Virus record (IMG/VR): IMGVR_UViG_3300002161_000764
Span: 40,409 to 104,408 of that record
Length of the DNA: 64,000 nucleotides
Strand: one strand, 5' to 3'
From: a virus
The notes under the pieces are model-generated. The model was not told the origin of the DNA. It searched no databases and saw only the letters and a program-made list of their open reading frames with translations. Positions within the stretch are counted from its first letter, which is position 1; the number at the start of each line of letters is the position of its first letter. Below, one piece after another: positions 1 through 7,515 of the stretch. Position numbers and translations under genes: made by a program.

Positions 1-329
1 TTGCCCTGAAGAATGTCTAATGCTACCTTGTCTATAAGCGTAGTATCTTCGGATTTTACTGGTGGAACTACTTCCATCTTTATTCCTAGCAATGAAAACT
101 GCTGTGAAATTTCATCAAAGTTTAGTGATGACTGGACTGTAGTGAACTTTACACCTACAGTTTTCAAGTCCTTTAAAATTCTAATTGCTGCAACTTTATT
201 ACAGTTTTGTTGCATTAGTAAAGACACAAATGCCTTCTCGTCTTTTGGAACTCCAGACAATTTTAGCCCAACTCCCTTATCATCTTCCCAAGGCCACTCT
301 CCTTGCCAGTGCTTCTTTATGTTCTTCAT
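1..329 (-). CDS. Partial conserved protein, L7/L12 C-terminal-like fold (tentative)
   Basis: The frame is open from the ATG at 329 to the window edge, giving 109 codons with the C-terminus missing. The start overlaps the upstream exonuclease stop as ATGA, so the two are translationally coupled. After a tryptophan-rich start there is a stretch, NKVAAIRILKDLKTVGVK, followed by an ISQQFSLLGIKMEVV-like segment. The order helix, glycine turn, helix, beta strand recalls the C-terminal domain of ribosomal protein L7/L12 (NKVAVIKAVR...GLGLKEAK...GAEVEV). That resemblance is by eye only; the function in the phage is unknown. Confidence 0.65.
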   Translation of the reverse strand, partial: MKNIKKHWQGEWPWEDDKGVGLKLSGVPKDEKAFVSLLMQQNCNKVAAIRILKDLKTVGVKFTTVQSSLNFDEISQQFSLLGIKMEVVPPVKSEDTTLIDKVALDILQG

Positions 330-904
330 GTGAGCACCGCGCTCACAATTCTGGCAACATTTATGGCATCATCCTTCCCACGATGATGTGTTCCTTCAAA
401 TTTCAACTGAAGATGGTCAAGCATTGACATGAGGTCCTTCTCTTTGAACAACTTGTGTTTAAGAGCAAACAACGTCTTTACATTGAAGTGACTTCTCATC
501 ATAGCAAATGGGTTATCCCACTTCTGTATGCCATATAACTGTTGAACACCACCTTTACCATCACTAGCAAGTTTTGTTCTATCAAACTCGCCGCATGAAA
601 ACCAAACGTGTTCCTTCAATATTCCATAGTCTTGCTTAATTGATTTAAGGACAACCTCAATGTCATGTCCCTTATCTACCTCTTCCTGCGTCCAACTTGT
701 CAATTGAGTGCAGAATGGAGAAACAGAAGAAAATCGAGGCTTAACGACGTAACTCTCTGGGTAGATAATTTCGCCAGTATGAGGTAAAAGCCCGCATATG
801 CCTATTTCAATAATTTCGCTGGGTCTATCTGCTTGTTCCTGTCTAGTTTCCCAGCAGGTGCATTCAACATCAACTACCCAAACTAAGTCAGTTACTGCTA
901 CCAT
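326..904 (-). CDS. DEDDh-family 3'-5' exonuclease
   Basis: A 192-residue RNase T/DnaQ-like exonuclease. ExoI is DVECTCW with D12 and E14; a candidate ExoII aspartate is D108 in FDRTKL; ExoIII is H174 with D179 in HHRGKDDAINVARI, the HxxxxD spacing of DEDDh enzymes. The family removes nucleotides from 3' ends of DNA or RNA using two metals; ERI1/KapD-type proteins share the CTCW start. An upstream TTG at 925 is in frame, but the ATG at 904 lies inside the last codons of the upstream gene and starts directly before the conserved strand. The substrate cannot be told from sequence. Confidence 0.85.
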   Translation of the reverse strand: MVAVTDLVWVVDVECTCWETRQEQADRPSEIIEIGICGLLPHTGEIIYPESYVVKPRFSSVSPFCTQLTSWTQEEVDKGHDIEVVLKSIKQDYGILKEHVWFSCGEFDRTKLASDGKGGVQQLYGIQKWDNPFAMMRSHFNVKTLFALKHKLFKEKDLMSMLDHLQLKFEGTHHRGKDDAINVARIVSAVLT

Positions 905-1127
905 TTTCTTTGAAATAGTCTTCAATTACCTTGCGCTCAGCAATAAGAGAAATGCGCTCAACATTTATCTGATGAAGGGCGTGATGGATAGATGTGTATG
1001 GATCTGAAACGTGATTTAGGCGCGCAGCGAATGAATTACCTCTTGCCACAAGTTCGCCCGCCATTCTTGATAGTACGTAAAGCCGTGCTTCAATCCACTC
1101 AGCGCGTTCTTTGGAAATCGGCTGCAT
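888..1127 (-). CDS. Small conserved helical protein, unknown function
   Basis: About 79 residues starting MQPISKERAEW. The open frame extends to 1310, but that part is antisense-like overlap with the upstream gene, so the ATG at 1127 is preferred. It overlaps the upstream gene end by 29 bp and the exonuclease start by 17 bp, typical of dense phage operons. The sequence is mostly helical and charged with no recognised motif. No function is assigned. Confidence 0.6.
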   Translation of the reverse strand: MQPISKERAEWIEARLYVLSRMAGELVARGNSFAARLNHVSDPYTSIHHALHQINVERISLIAERKVIEDYFKENGSSN

Positions 1128-1722
1128 TTTTCCCTTCCATAGCGTTGACGAACCACTTTGGTACTTCTGTATTTGTCCACTTAGCAAACCTTGACTTAGA
1201 CTTAATATAGAACGTACGATACGCTTGAATAGCATCTTCATGTTTAAAATCTTCTGGCATCGCCTGTGCAAACGGTGTTTGCTGCCCCCTTGGTAGATTA
1301 CTAGGTGCAATTGAAAGAAATGGTTTAAGCCGCTCAGCAGAATGTTGCTTTTGGTAGCGCGCTGAATATTCCCTCAAACACCCATCAAATAGTTGAAATA
1401 GCCAGTGGTAATTGGCATCCGTCTCTCTTGCCCAAACAGAGCAGGGGTGGTTAGCATGAGCCACCATGTAGCACTTTGAATTTTCAACTATGATTTTTTC
1501 TGGTAAAAACCCATCTGAATCAATTTGAGTTTTTTCTCCATGGAGAAGATGCACCCGCTTTGTCTTCCCAGACTTCAACTGCACTGCCCGCATTTCACCA
1601 TCTAGAAGTCGATGAGTTGTTGATAGCATTTGTGCATATTCCAAAATCATTTTTACCACATGCTTGTCGCAGTGGAAACGTGCTGCCTCATACGGCAATG
1701 GTGAGAGTGCAAAAATATTCAT
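1099..1722 (-). CDS. Conserved T4-like phage protein of unknown function
   Basis: A 207-residue protein with the pattern of a widespread phage family: an N-terminal MNIFALSPLPYEAARFHCDK, then HVVKMILEYAQMLSTTHR, NHPCSVWARET, TPFAQAMPEDFK and AYRTFYIKSKSRFAKW. I recognise this family from many marine T4-like phages, but it has no established function that I know of. The invariant CDKHVVKM and HPCxVWAR blocks suggest an enzyme or metal/nucleotide binding; that is inference. A TATAAT-like -10 element lies just before the start, so it may begin an early transcript. Confidence 0.75.
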   Translation of the reverse strand: MNIFALSPLPYEAARFHCDKHVVKMILEYAQMLSTTHRLLDGEMRAVQLKSGKTKRVHLLHGEKTQIDSDGFLPEKIIVENSKCYMVAHANHPCSVWARETDANYHWLFQLFDGCLREYSARYQKQHSAERLKPFLSIAPSNLPRGQQTPFAQAMPEDFKHEDAIQAYRTFYIKSKSRFAKWTNTEVPKWFVNAMEGKNAADFQRTR

Positions 1723-1770
1723 ATCTACAATTATATGTAGAAGTTGAAAAGGATAGTAAAAAATTACAGG

Positions 1771-2661
1771 TTAAAGGCTAATTAGCGCGTAACCAGCATA
1801 TGCTGTTGAGAACGAGACAGACAGTTCATTTGGAGAAAGATAAGTAACATCTTGCGGTAGAATTGGCTTATAAACACCACTACCAGTATCTACAATAAAA
1901 GTAGAATGGACAAATCCGTTGGAAGCATTTAAACCATGATTAAAAGTCCATGTATTAGATGCACTTGCTTGCGTGTGGGTATACTTTCCTAAACTTGAAA
2001 TGTAGGAAGCATTTATAATCTCCCATAATGTTCCATTATGAATTTTTACAACACCAGCGCTTGTATCGTACCAAAGTTGCCCTAGATATGGTAGTGCCGG
2101 AGCAGTTGTTCCAGCATATTGCTGAGTTGACTTCAGCATGTTTTGCTGAAGTACTTCACCCCATCCAGAAAAATTACGGCCAATTAGTTCAAGTGGTCTG
2201 CCCTCAATGGTGACCCCAGGAGGTACTACAATTGGACTTTCGCCGCTTACTATTAGATAGTATGTTGATACATTGTAAATTTTACCAGTGCCAGCCATGT
2301 GGCTAGGTGTTGATGCTGTTAGTACTGGCTCTACTACATTGATTGTTGTTTGAGAAGAAGCAAATGAAGATGGTGAATGATCGCCGGAATTCAACTGCGT
2401 ATAAACTGTGTATTTCCCATTATAAGTTGGATTGTCCTTTACAAAAAACGTAGTAGCAACAACCAACTCATAACCAGCAGGTGCGGCAAGCGGAGATGTG
2501 TAGAACTGTACGACGGAACCCATCGTATCACGATAGTACTTACCATGAAAAACACTCGTCCAATTTCCAGACATATTATCAGGTGTAATCCCAATAACAA
2601 ACTTTCCAGGAGAAGAGGGTGTTCCAGCAATTACGCTTTCAATTTGAATTTCACGAGCCAT
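1771..2661 (-). CDS. Virion structural protein with C-terminal fibre beta module
   Basis: 296 residues, Gly/Ser/Thr/Tyr-rich and without catalytic motifs, as in tail-fibre or neck-type phage proteins. Residues around 170-215 contain LPYLGQLWYDTSAGVVKIHN, the GQLWYDT block common in T4-like structural proteins. The last 70 residues start YTHTQASASNTWTFNHGL and end GYALISL; this is the same module found in seven further copies at 43.7 kb and 50.6-55.1 kb. It stands alone on the minus strand behind its own late-type promoter, far from the main fibre genes. The place in the virion is unknown. Confidence 0.7.
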   Translation of the reverse strand: MAREIQIESVIAGTPSSPGKFVIGITPDNMSGNWTSVFHGKYYRDTMGSVVQFYTSPLAAPAGYELVVATTFFVKDNPTYNGKYTVYTQLNSGDHSPSSFASSQTTINVVEPVLTASTPSHMAGTGKIYNVSTYYLIVSGESPIVVPPGVTIEGRPLELIGRNFSGWGEVLQQNMLKSTQQYAGTTAPALPYLGQLWYDTSAGVVKIHNGTLWEIINASYISSLGKYTHTQASASNTWTFNHGLNASNGFVHSTFIVDTGSGVYKPILPQDVTYLSPNELSVSFSTAYAGYALISL

Positions 2662-2683
2662 ATCGCATCCAGAATATTTTTAC

Positions 2684-2691
2684 TATTTATG
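2684..2691 (-). promoter_or_regulatory. T4-type late promoter (CATAAATA)
   Basis: The minus strand reads GCATAAATAG, one base off the T4 late consensus TATAAATA, 23 bp before the structural gene that starts at 2661. The gp55-family sigma factor encoded at 23.3-23.7 kb is the expected reader. Confidence 0.6.
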
Positions 2692-2720
2692 CAATGGTCA
2701 AACCTTTTACCATGCTATTT

Positions 2721-3164
2721 TCAAAATGCCTTCTCAAGAAGACCTACATTGTCTGCGTGAGTTGGCGCAGTCCACCCAGCCGGCTTAATTAAATCTGGTA
2801 GTCCCAGTGGGTTGGGCCGCTCGGGTTTGATACCTGGATTTTTTTCCATATTCTTCTCATGCACACGCGCCCAAGCCTCGTAAGCATCAACTTGAAACGC
2901 ATCAAGAGTTCCAATTGCAACAACGCAAAGGTCAATCATAGCATCCACGACATCTTCTGCATCCTCAGGCTTTCCACTAGAAAAGGCTTTCTTTGCCTCA
3001 TCGAGTTCTTCCTGCAGGAAGTTCAACCTGAACTCTAGAAACTTTCGGAGTTTCTCTCGATCAAATGCACTAACTACTTCTCGAACACCAAACTTAGTGT
3101 GCATATCATTAATGTCTGCTACCCAATCGCCCTCAAGCGTAAAACCTAGATCTTCAGTATTCAT
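2721..3164 (-). CDS. MazG-like nucleoside triphosphate pyrophosphohydrolase
   Basis: 147 residues of the all-alpha NTP-PPase/PRA-PH type. The metal-binding pattern is visible: FLQEELDEAKKA (E52, E53, E56) followed by PEDAEDVVDAMIDLCVVA (E70, D74, D78) and AIGT. Members of this superfamily hydrolyse NTPs or dNTPs to monophosphate and pyrophosphate; phage versions are proposed to clean up nucleotide pools or counter host (p)ppGpp signalling. The N-terminal HTKFGV block is typical of phage members. The start has an AGGA Shine-Dalgarno sequence. It probably shares a transcript with the gene starting at 3659. Confidence 0.82.
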   Translation of the reverse strand: MNTEDLGFTLEGDWVADINDMHTKFGVREVVSAFDREKLRKFLEFRLNFLQEELDEAKKAFSSGKPEDAEDVVDAMIDLCVVAIGTLDAFQVDAYEAWARVHEKNMEKNPGIKPERPNPLGLPDLIKPAGWTAPTHADNVGLLEKAF

Positions 3165-3173
3165 TTTATTTTC

Positions 3174-3659
3174 CTATAAAAAATTTGCCTTAGCATCCTC
3201 AAGTGTCCAGTACCAGCCTTGCTCATTCTCCCAAGATCCATCCTCTTGCTTCTGCGGGTTTGCATATTTGGACCTTCTAACAAGCTTTCGTTCTAGCATA
3301 TGTGCAAAACTGTTATAGCCTAGAAACTCGTACTCATGATAACCATGTTGTTGGAATATATCATAGATAATATCGCGCCCTGCATCAATTTCCTGAATGG
3401 CAAAGCGATATTCATTGTTAGAAAGCGAGATATATTTTCCGTCGCTACTCTTTATTTCATGAAATAGACCGTTTAGACGATAGTCATTTGGTGCAAAATC
3501 ACTTGAAATTTCAGCGCCAATCTGCTTAACCTTCTCCTTCTCTGCCGTATCAATCGCAAGACCAATTGTTTGGATGTGCGTCTTGCCTTGATGGACAAAG
3601 TACCTTTCCTCAAGGAGACACCAACCGGCTTTTCTTTCGGCAGAAAAAAGTAAGGTCAT
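3174..3659 (-). CDS. Hypothetical protein
   Basis: 161 residues from the second ATG (MTLLFSAERKAGWCLLEERYF). The first ATG at 3674 would have a leader of only about nine bases without a Shine-Dalgarno, while the ATG at 3659 has AGG four bases before it. Mixed alpha/beta composition, a KYISLSNNEYRFAIQEIDAGR segment and a tryptophan-rich C-terminus; no family recognised. It directly precedes the MazG-like gene (9 bp gap). Confidence 0.6.
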   Translation of the reverse strand: MTLLFSAERKAGWCLLEERYFVHQGKTHIQTIGLAIDTAEKEKVKQIGAEISSDFAPNDYRLNGLFHEIKSSDGKYISLSNNEYRFAIQEIDAGRDIIYDIFQQHGYHEYEFLGYNSFAHMLERKLVRRSKYANPQKQEDGSWENEQGWYWTLEDAKANFL

Positions 3660-3691
3660 ATTACCTGCTTCCATATTACACTGTATATTAA

Positions 3692-3722
3692 ATTATACCA
3701 CAGAATGCAACCTGGGTGTAAA
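3692..3722 (-). promoter_or_regulatory. Possible sigma70-type early promoter
   Basis: On the minus strand TTTACA is followed after 19 bp by TATAAT, close to the bacterial -35/-10 pair. It would start RNA about 25 bases before the ATG at 3659. The spacing is long, so this is a candidate only. Confidence 0.35.
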
Positions 3723-3744
3723 TTTAAAAAGGTTGACTGCTTGA

Positions 3745-3933
3745 CTTGCTGCAGAGAAGGGCTATCAACTTATTCATATTTGGGACTTTGAGGTTCGAGA
3801 AAGCTGGGAAAAATTACAAAGCATTTTACGCTCTAAGTTGGGCGCAACACAAAAAGTTTATGCACGAAATTATTCTTTATACACACAAAAACAGGTCGTA
3901 AAAAAGCCGCCCGAAGGCGGCTTTTTGCATTGA
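3745..3933 (+). pseudogene. C-terminal remnant of a Vsr-like homing endonuclease
   Basis: The plus frame is open from just after a TGA at 3742 to TGA at 3931, with no start codon. It encodes AAEKGYQLIHIWDFEV then ...LQSILRSKLGATQKVYARN. The pattern GYQLIHI(F/W)..E followed by I(L/V)xSxLRxxLGxxxxxYARx is the conserved tail of phage EDxHD/Vsr-like homing endonucleases. The catalytic N-terminus is absent. The fragment points towards the 3' end of the capsid gene on the opposite strand, and its last codons run through the capsid gene's terminator hairpin. It is probably the scar of a lost endonuclease. Confidence 0.65.
3901..3926. terminator. Bidirectional rho-independent terminator after the capsid gene
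   Basis: Perfect stem GCCGCC (3906-3911), loop CGAA, GGCGGC (3916-3921), flanked by A5 and T5, so it works on either strand. It lies 23 bp past the stop of gene 23 on the minus strand and would end the gp22-gp23 transcript. Confidence 0.9.
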
Positions 3934-3948
3934 AATTAGCTAAACGGA

Positions 3949-5229
3949 TTAGCTAAATGCCACATTTTGTACTAGAACGCGAGCGTAGTAATCTGCGCTG
4001 TTGCCCAGTGATGTGCCTGTGCTTGTGAAAGTTGCCTTACCATAACGTGTCATCAGGCTGACTGCTGGCATGAAGGTGTTGGCATCAACAACTACGCCAG
4101 AAGACATTAGAGGAACGTATGGGCAGTAGAAGTAACCGCTGTCGAGTTCAGAGGCACCGCCCTTGAAGCCGATCAGGATGTCTTCGCCTGTTGCGCCGGC
4201 AGCATTTACTGCACCGCCGCTGATTGACCATGCGTCATTTACACCCCAATTGTATGAGTAAACCTTCATCTGACCATTCATTGTGCCAACCATACGGTTG
4301 CCAACTGGTGCATCGAAGGAACCTGATACTGCTGGTGCAAATACTGACTTAGCGGCTGACTGGAGCATAGAAGTGATCAGGTGACCACCGACTAGCCAGT
4401 TGCCAGGACCACGACGGGTCTTAGCACCGATTTCGTTAGCCATCTTGTTGATCAGTACGCCGAGGTGGGCATAGCGATCGCCTAGATAGTTAGGTGCAAA
4501 ACCTGGTGTGGCTGATGCAAAGTCGAACGTTGCCGTTGTGTTTGCCAGAGCCAGTAGGTCTGTCAGGATTTCATTGTCGATTTCGTGAGCGATTTGTGCT
4601 GATAGAGCAGCAGTTAGTTCGCTCTCGAGGTCCAGACCGTGCTGTGCATTCAGGTCTTGAGCAGCTTCCATTGACCAGCGAGCTTGCAGCTTACGTGAGC
4701 CAGCTGTGATGGTCTGCTTCAGAACTGATAGACGCATTGCCTTACCACCAAAGCCTTCGAAGTTGCCAGTCGTGGCGGCGAAGCCGTCAGATGTAGCAGC
4801 TGTTACAGCTGGTGGGTAGCCGGCGGTACCGACGTTTGCAGAAGAGTAGAAACGCTTCATCTTGCTGTTATTGCCGAAGGCTTCGTCGCCAGCAGCAATA
4901 TCGTTTCCAGCAACTACTGAGGCGCCAGTGGCGTCAGCAGCTTCGCTGAAAGCAAAACGCAGTGAGTATACTAGTCCTACTGGACCAGACATTGGCTGAA
5001 CGCCAACTAGGTCAGAGGAAATCGTACCTGGAAGGATACGACGGATCATTGGAATTACAATCTTCTGGAAGTTTGCAATATCACCAGCGCCTTGAGCGCC
5101 AGCTGGTGCTGTTTCCATTAGATGCTTTTTTTGGTTTTCTAGAAGAGTCTCGACGACCTGCTTCTTTGAACCCTGGAGGCCTTCAAGAAGAGCCTCTTTG
5201 GTCTCTTGCCAGTTTTCAAACAGTTGCAT
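3949..5229 (-). CDS. 23: Major capsid protein gp23
   Basis: 426 residues, short for the T4 gp23 family (521 in T4) but in the usual range of marine T4-like phages. Family blocks visible: NFQKIVIPMIRRILPGTI near the N-terminus, PMSGPVGLVYSLRF, and a C-terminal NTFMPAVSLMTRYGKA. The first about 45 residues (MQLFENWQETKEALLEGLQ ... KHLMETAPAG) are helical and likely a propeptide removed by gp21, probably near LME or LLE. It forms the hexamers of the head. It has a strong AGGAG Shine-Dalgarno, lies right after gp22 and ends at a strong terminator. Codons are noticeably GC-richer than in nearby minor genes, as expected for high expression. Confidence 0.96.
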   Translation of the reverse strand: MQLFENWQETKEALLEGLQGSKKQVVETLLENQKKHLMETAPAGAQGAGDIANFQKIVIPMIRRILPGTISSDLVGVQPMSGPVGLVYSLRFAFSEAADATGASVVAGNDIAAGDEAFGNNSKMKRFYSSANVGTAGYPPAVTAATSDGFAATTGNFEGFGGKAMRLSVLKQTITAGSRKLQARWSMEAAQDLNAQHGLDLESELTAALSAQIAHEIDNEILTDLLALANTTATFDFASATPGFAPNYLGDRYAHLGVLINKMANEIGAKTRRGPGNWLVGGHLITSMLQSAAKSVFAPAVSGSFDAPVGNRMVGTMNGQMKVYSYNWGVNDAWSISGGAVNAAGATGEDILIGFKGGASELDSGYFYCPYVPLMSSGVVVDANTFMPAVSLMTRYGKATFTSTGTSLGNSADYYARVLVQNVAFS

Positions 5230-5258
5230 AGTGATCTCCTTTTGGGATGTTGGCAGAT

Positions 5259-6152
5259 TTACTTGATACCTGCGAGGCGCTTCAGGTGTGCAAGTCCTTC
5301 ATTGACTGGCACAGCCTTTTGCTGGGTAGTTGCTACTGACTCTTCGCCAGTTACAACCTTCGTTTGTGTTTCAACAGCTTTTTCTTCAGTCAGTGCCTGT
5401 GCAACTTCTGCTGCCTGCTCACCTTCCTTTAGAATTCTGCCAATGAAAAATTTGTATGATTCTTCAAGACGAGCAGTGTCAACGTTCTTTAGGACCATTG
5501 CCATTTGCTCACGCTTCTTGCCAGTCAGAGAAGATAGAACCTGCTCCATCTTGGCTTCGCGAATCATCTTGTTGATTTCTTCTTCGCTATCAGCAAGACG
5601 CTTTTCAGCATCTGATAGCTTTTGTTCTGCTACGTTCAGTTTAGACTGAATTGCCTCTTCATCAACATAGCTTTGTGAGTACTCGTTGACGAAGGCTTCA
5701 AAAATGCGACGACCGAATTCATTCTGCTTGACGACTTCAAGATCTTCTTTGAGTTCGTCCATTTCAGAAGTCAGGCGCATTTCGAAGAAAGCGTCGATTT
5801 TGTCGACTAGAGAGTCTAGCTCTGTTGCAACTTCAGTTGCGAGCTTATGCTTCTCTTCAACTAGCTTTTCAGCGTATTCTGCCTCTAGATCACGGAAGCG
5901 CTCGATGTCTCCCTTGAGCTCAGAAATTTCCTTTGTTAGGGCTTCTGCAACGAAACCATCTACTTTAGAGATGAGTTCGTCTCTTTCAGAAATCCACTGT
6001 TCAGCTAGTTCATTACGAACTTCCATTGAAACGTCTTCACGGACTTTCGTCTTGAAGGCTTCAACAGATGCTGTCCATTGCTCAGAAATCTCTGTTTTGG
6101 TTTCTTCGCTGAGAAGCTCGGACTGTAGAAGCTTGTTCAGAATCTCATCCAT
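5259..6152 (-). CDS. 22: Prohead core scaffolding protein gp22
   Basis: 297 residues, almost entirely charged coiled coil (Glu/Lys/Asp-rich heptads from about 10 to 220), with a low-complexity Gln/Val/Thr tail and the C-terminal signature HLKRLAGIK. T4 gp22 forms the core on which gp23 assembles and is later degraded by gp21. Position between the gp21 region and gp23, an AAAGGAG ribosome site and a perfect late promoter 80 bp upstream all fit. A second protein at 61.1 kb ends in the similar KRFRILAGLE. Confidence 0.9.
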   Translation of the reverse strand: MDEILNKLLQSELLSEETKTEISEQWTASVEAFKTKVREDVSMEVRNELAEQWISERDELISKVDGFVAEALTKEISELKGDIERFRDLEAEYAEKLVEEKHKLATEVATELDSLVDKIDAFFEMRLTSEMDELKEDLEVVKQNEFGRRIFEAFVNEYSQSYVDEEAIQSKLNVAEQKLSDAEKRLADSEEEINKMIREAKMEQVLSSLTGKKREQMAMVLKNVDTARLEESYKFFIGRILKEGEQAAEVAQALTEEKAVETQTKVVTGEESVATTQQKAVPVNEGLAHLKRLAGIK

Positions 6153-6233
6153 TGCGTTCTCCTTTTACGTTCACAGCTCGCGCTGTATCTTTTTAAAAAG
6201 GTTTCATATAATGAAAACCTTGGCGCGTGTTCC

Positions 6234-6241
6234 TATTTATA
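6234..6241 (-). promoter_or_regulatory. T4 late promoter, perfect TATAAATA, for gp22-gp23
   Basis: The minus strand carries exact TATAAATA about 82 bp before the gp22 start and just after a terminator, so gp22-gp23 forms a separate late transcription unit bounded by terminators on both sides. Confidence 0.85.
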
Positions 6242-6251
6242 CAGAAACGTT

Positions 6252-6283
6252 AAAAAATGCCGTAAAAACGGTGTTTTTACGGC
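6252..6283 (-). terminator. Rho-independent terminator upstream of gp22
   Basis: An 11-bp perfect stem, GCCGTAAAAAC with its complement (6259-6269 and 6273-6283), loop of three, followed on the minus strand by ATTTTTT. It lies 16 bp after the stop of the small core-protein gene at 6299. Confidence 0.85.
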
Positions 6284-6298
6284 TTTAAACTTAAAAAT

Positions 6299-6508
6299 TT
6301 ATTCGTCTGAAGTTTCTTCTTCAGAGTCAAACTCAGGCATTTCTGCGCTATTCAAACGTTCTTCATTTTCTAAACTTGCTGCTTGTGCTAGACCAGCAAC
6401 TTCTCGTGTCTTAGATACGAAATAATCGTGCATTGAAACGGCAGCTTGTTCTTCCTTGCCGTTAATGATGTCCTGAAGCATTCCTTTTAGAAGTTCTCTG
6501 TTATCCAT
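6299..6508 (-). CDS. Prohead core-like small protein (paralogue of the gene at 7041)
   Basis: 69 residues. Residues 1-40 (LLKGMLQDIINGKEEQAAVS, then MHDYFVSKTREVAGL) are nearly identical to the start of the protein encoded at 7041-7445; the rest is a short Glu/Ser acidic tail. Small acidic proteins with an HDYFVSKT block next to genes 21 and 22 are the usual equivalents of T4 core proteins gp67/gp68. The paralogy is seen directly; the core role is inferred from place and composition. Confidence 0.65.
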   Translation of the reverse strand: MDNRELLKGMLQDIINGKEEQAAVSMHDYFVSKTREVAGLAQAASLENEERLNSAEMPEFDSEEETSDE

Positions 6509-6557
6509 AATATTCCTTTATGCAGTTTGAGACAATTTATTTACAGAGCTGCGGAGG

Positions 6558-6989
6558 TCATTTTGCAATCTCCTCTAAGGATTTTGCTAGACTTGACATC
6601 GCATCCATATAGTCTTGTGAGGATGAAGAGAATTTTCCTTCTAACTCCTTCTTTAGTAGATCACAAACTTCGCCAGCAAATTGCTTCCATTCCTTGATTT
6701 TTCTGAACTCCTTATGCTTTTCATTTATTACCATTGCAACATTCAACGTGCCGTGAGTATTGTATGCATTGCCTTTATCACGAAGACCTTCACGCAGGGC
6801 GCTGATTGCCACCTTACAAAGTTCACGATCTATCACTACCTTTGGAGCAATCGACCCGTACTTATCATCCAACCTACTCTTGGCAATCAAGAGAGCGTCT
6901 TTAACATCAAGAGAAAGGTCAAATGCTGAATCGGATTTACTAACAGTGAATCCGGCAAACCCTTCAACAATAATTTCAGAAAGCTTCAC
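6558..6989 (-). CDS. Putative internal/core head protein with gp21-type cleavage motif
   Basis: 143 residues of helical character. The N-terminus MKLSEIIVEGFAGF resembles T4 capsid-targeting sequences (MKTYQEFIAE), and IVE followed by G fits the gp21 cleavage rule (L/I)xE|(A/G/S). It lies between two paralogous small core proteins and directly upstream of the gp22 region. The rest has no family I recognise; the head location is inferred from gene order and the N-terminus. Confidence 0.6.
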   Translation of the reverse strand: MKLSEIIVEGFAGFTVSKSDSAFDLSLDVKDALLIAKSRLDDKYGSIAPKVVIDRELCKVAISALREGLRDKGNAYNTHGTLNVAMVINEKHKEFRKIKEWKQFAGEVCDLLKKELEGKFSSSSQDYMDAMSSLAKSLEEIAK

Positions 6990-7040
6990 GTAATTCTCTC
7001 TATTTTATAATTGCGCGTCTGTCAGACCTGCAGAAATTAA

Positions 7041-7445
7041 TTACTTATCTCCAAGTTGATATGGCTTGTCACCAGCAGAAACTCCGCCAACTTTGCCTTT
7101 GATTACTTGCTTCTTCTTCCAACCTGCCTTTTCAAGGGCACGATGAGTAGCAGCCAAAGATGTACGATTTCCAACGGTAACTGTGTTATCGTCAGGATCT
7201 ACTTCTGCACCATTAAGGTCTTCATAATCCATCGCATCTTTTCCACCTGGGTGATGGTAAACGATCTTGTCATGGACAGTTGCTTCTGCTTCCGAAAGAT
7301 CAAGTTCTTCGAATGCGGTCTGTGAAAGACCAGCAACTTCACGGGTTTTTGAAACGAAGTAGTCGTGCATAGATACTGCAGCCTCTTCTTCCTTGCCATT
7401 GATAATGCTCTGTAGCATTTCCTTGAGTTTTTCTTGATTGCTCAT
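7041..7445 (-). CDS. Prohead core-like protein with extended C-terminal domain
   Basis: 134 residues from ATG 7445, chosen over an upstream in-frame ATG because AAAGGG lies at the right distance before MSNQEKLKEML. Residues 1-40 repeat the small protein at 6299 (MLQSIINGKEEEAAVS, MHDYFVSKTREVAGL). The remainder (HDKIVYHHPGGKDAMDYEDL ... LAATHRALEKAGWKKKQVIK) looks like a small folded domain followed by a Lys/Gly tail. It probably belongs to the prohead core, as gp67/gp68 do. Confidence 0.65.
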   Translation of the reverse strand: MSNQEKLKEMLQSIINGKEEEAAVSMHDYFVSKTREVAGLSQTAFEELDLSEAEATVHDKIVYHHPGGKDAMDYEDLNGAEVDPDDNTVTVGNRTSLAATHRALEKAGWKKKQVIKGKVGGVSAGDKPYQLGDK

Positions 7446-7515
7446 AATTGCCCTTTTTAATATGGTTGTATGCATTTAAATAAATTTAAACTGCACAGTG
7501 GTAATTTATCGTAGA

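Noticed and set aside
888-1310. Long 140-codon version of the small gene
   Set aside because: The first 61 codons lie entirely within the neighbouring gene and are not protein-like; the ATG at 1127 is better.
5686-6288. 200-codon plus-strand frame opposite gp22
   Set aside because: Ser-rich antisense of a Glu-rich coiled coil; it runs across the gp22 promoter and terminator.
7001-7012. TATAAAATA on the minus strand as late promoter for the gene at 6558
   Set aside because: It has one extra A compared with TATAAATA; spacing inside the octamer matters, so it was not listed.
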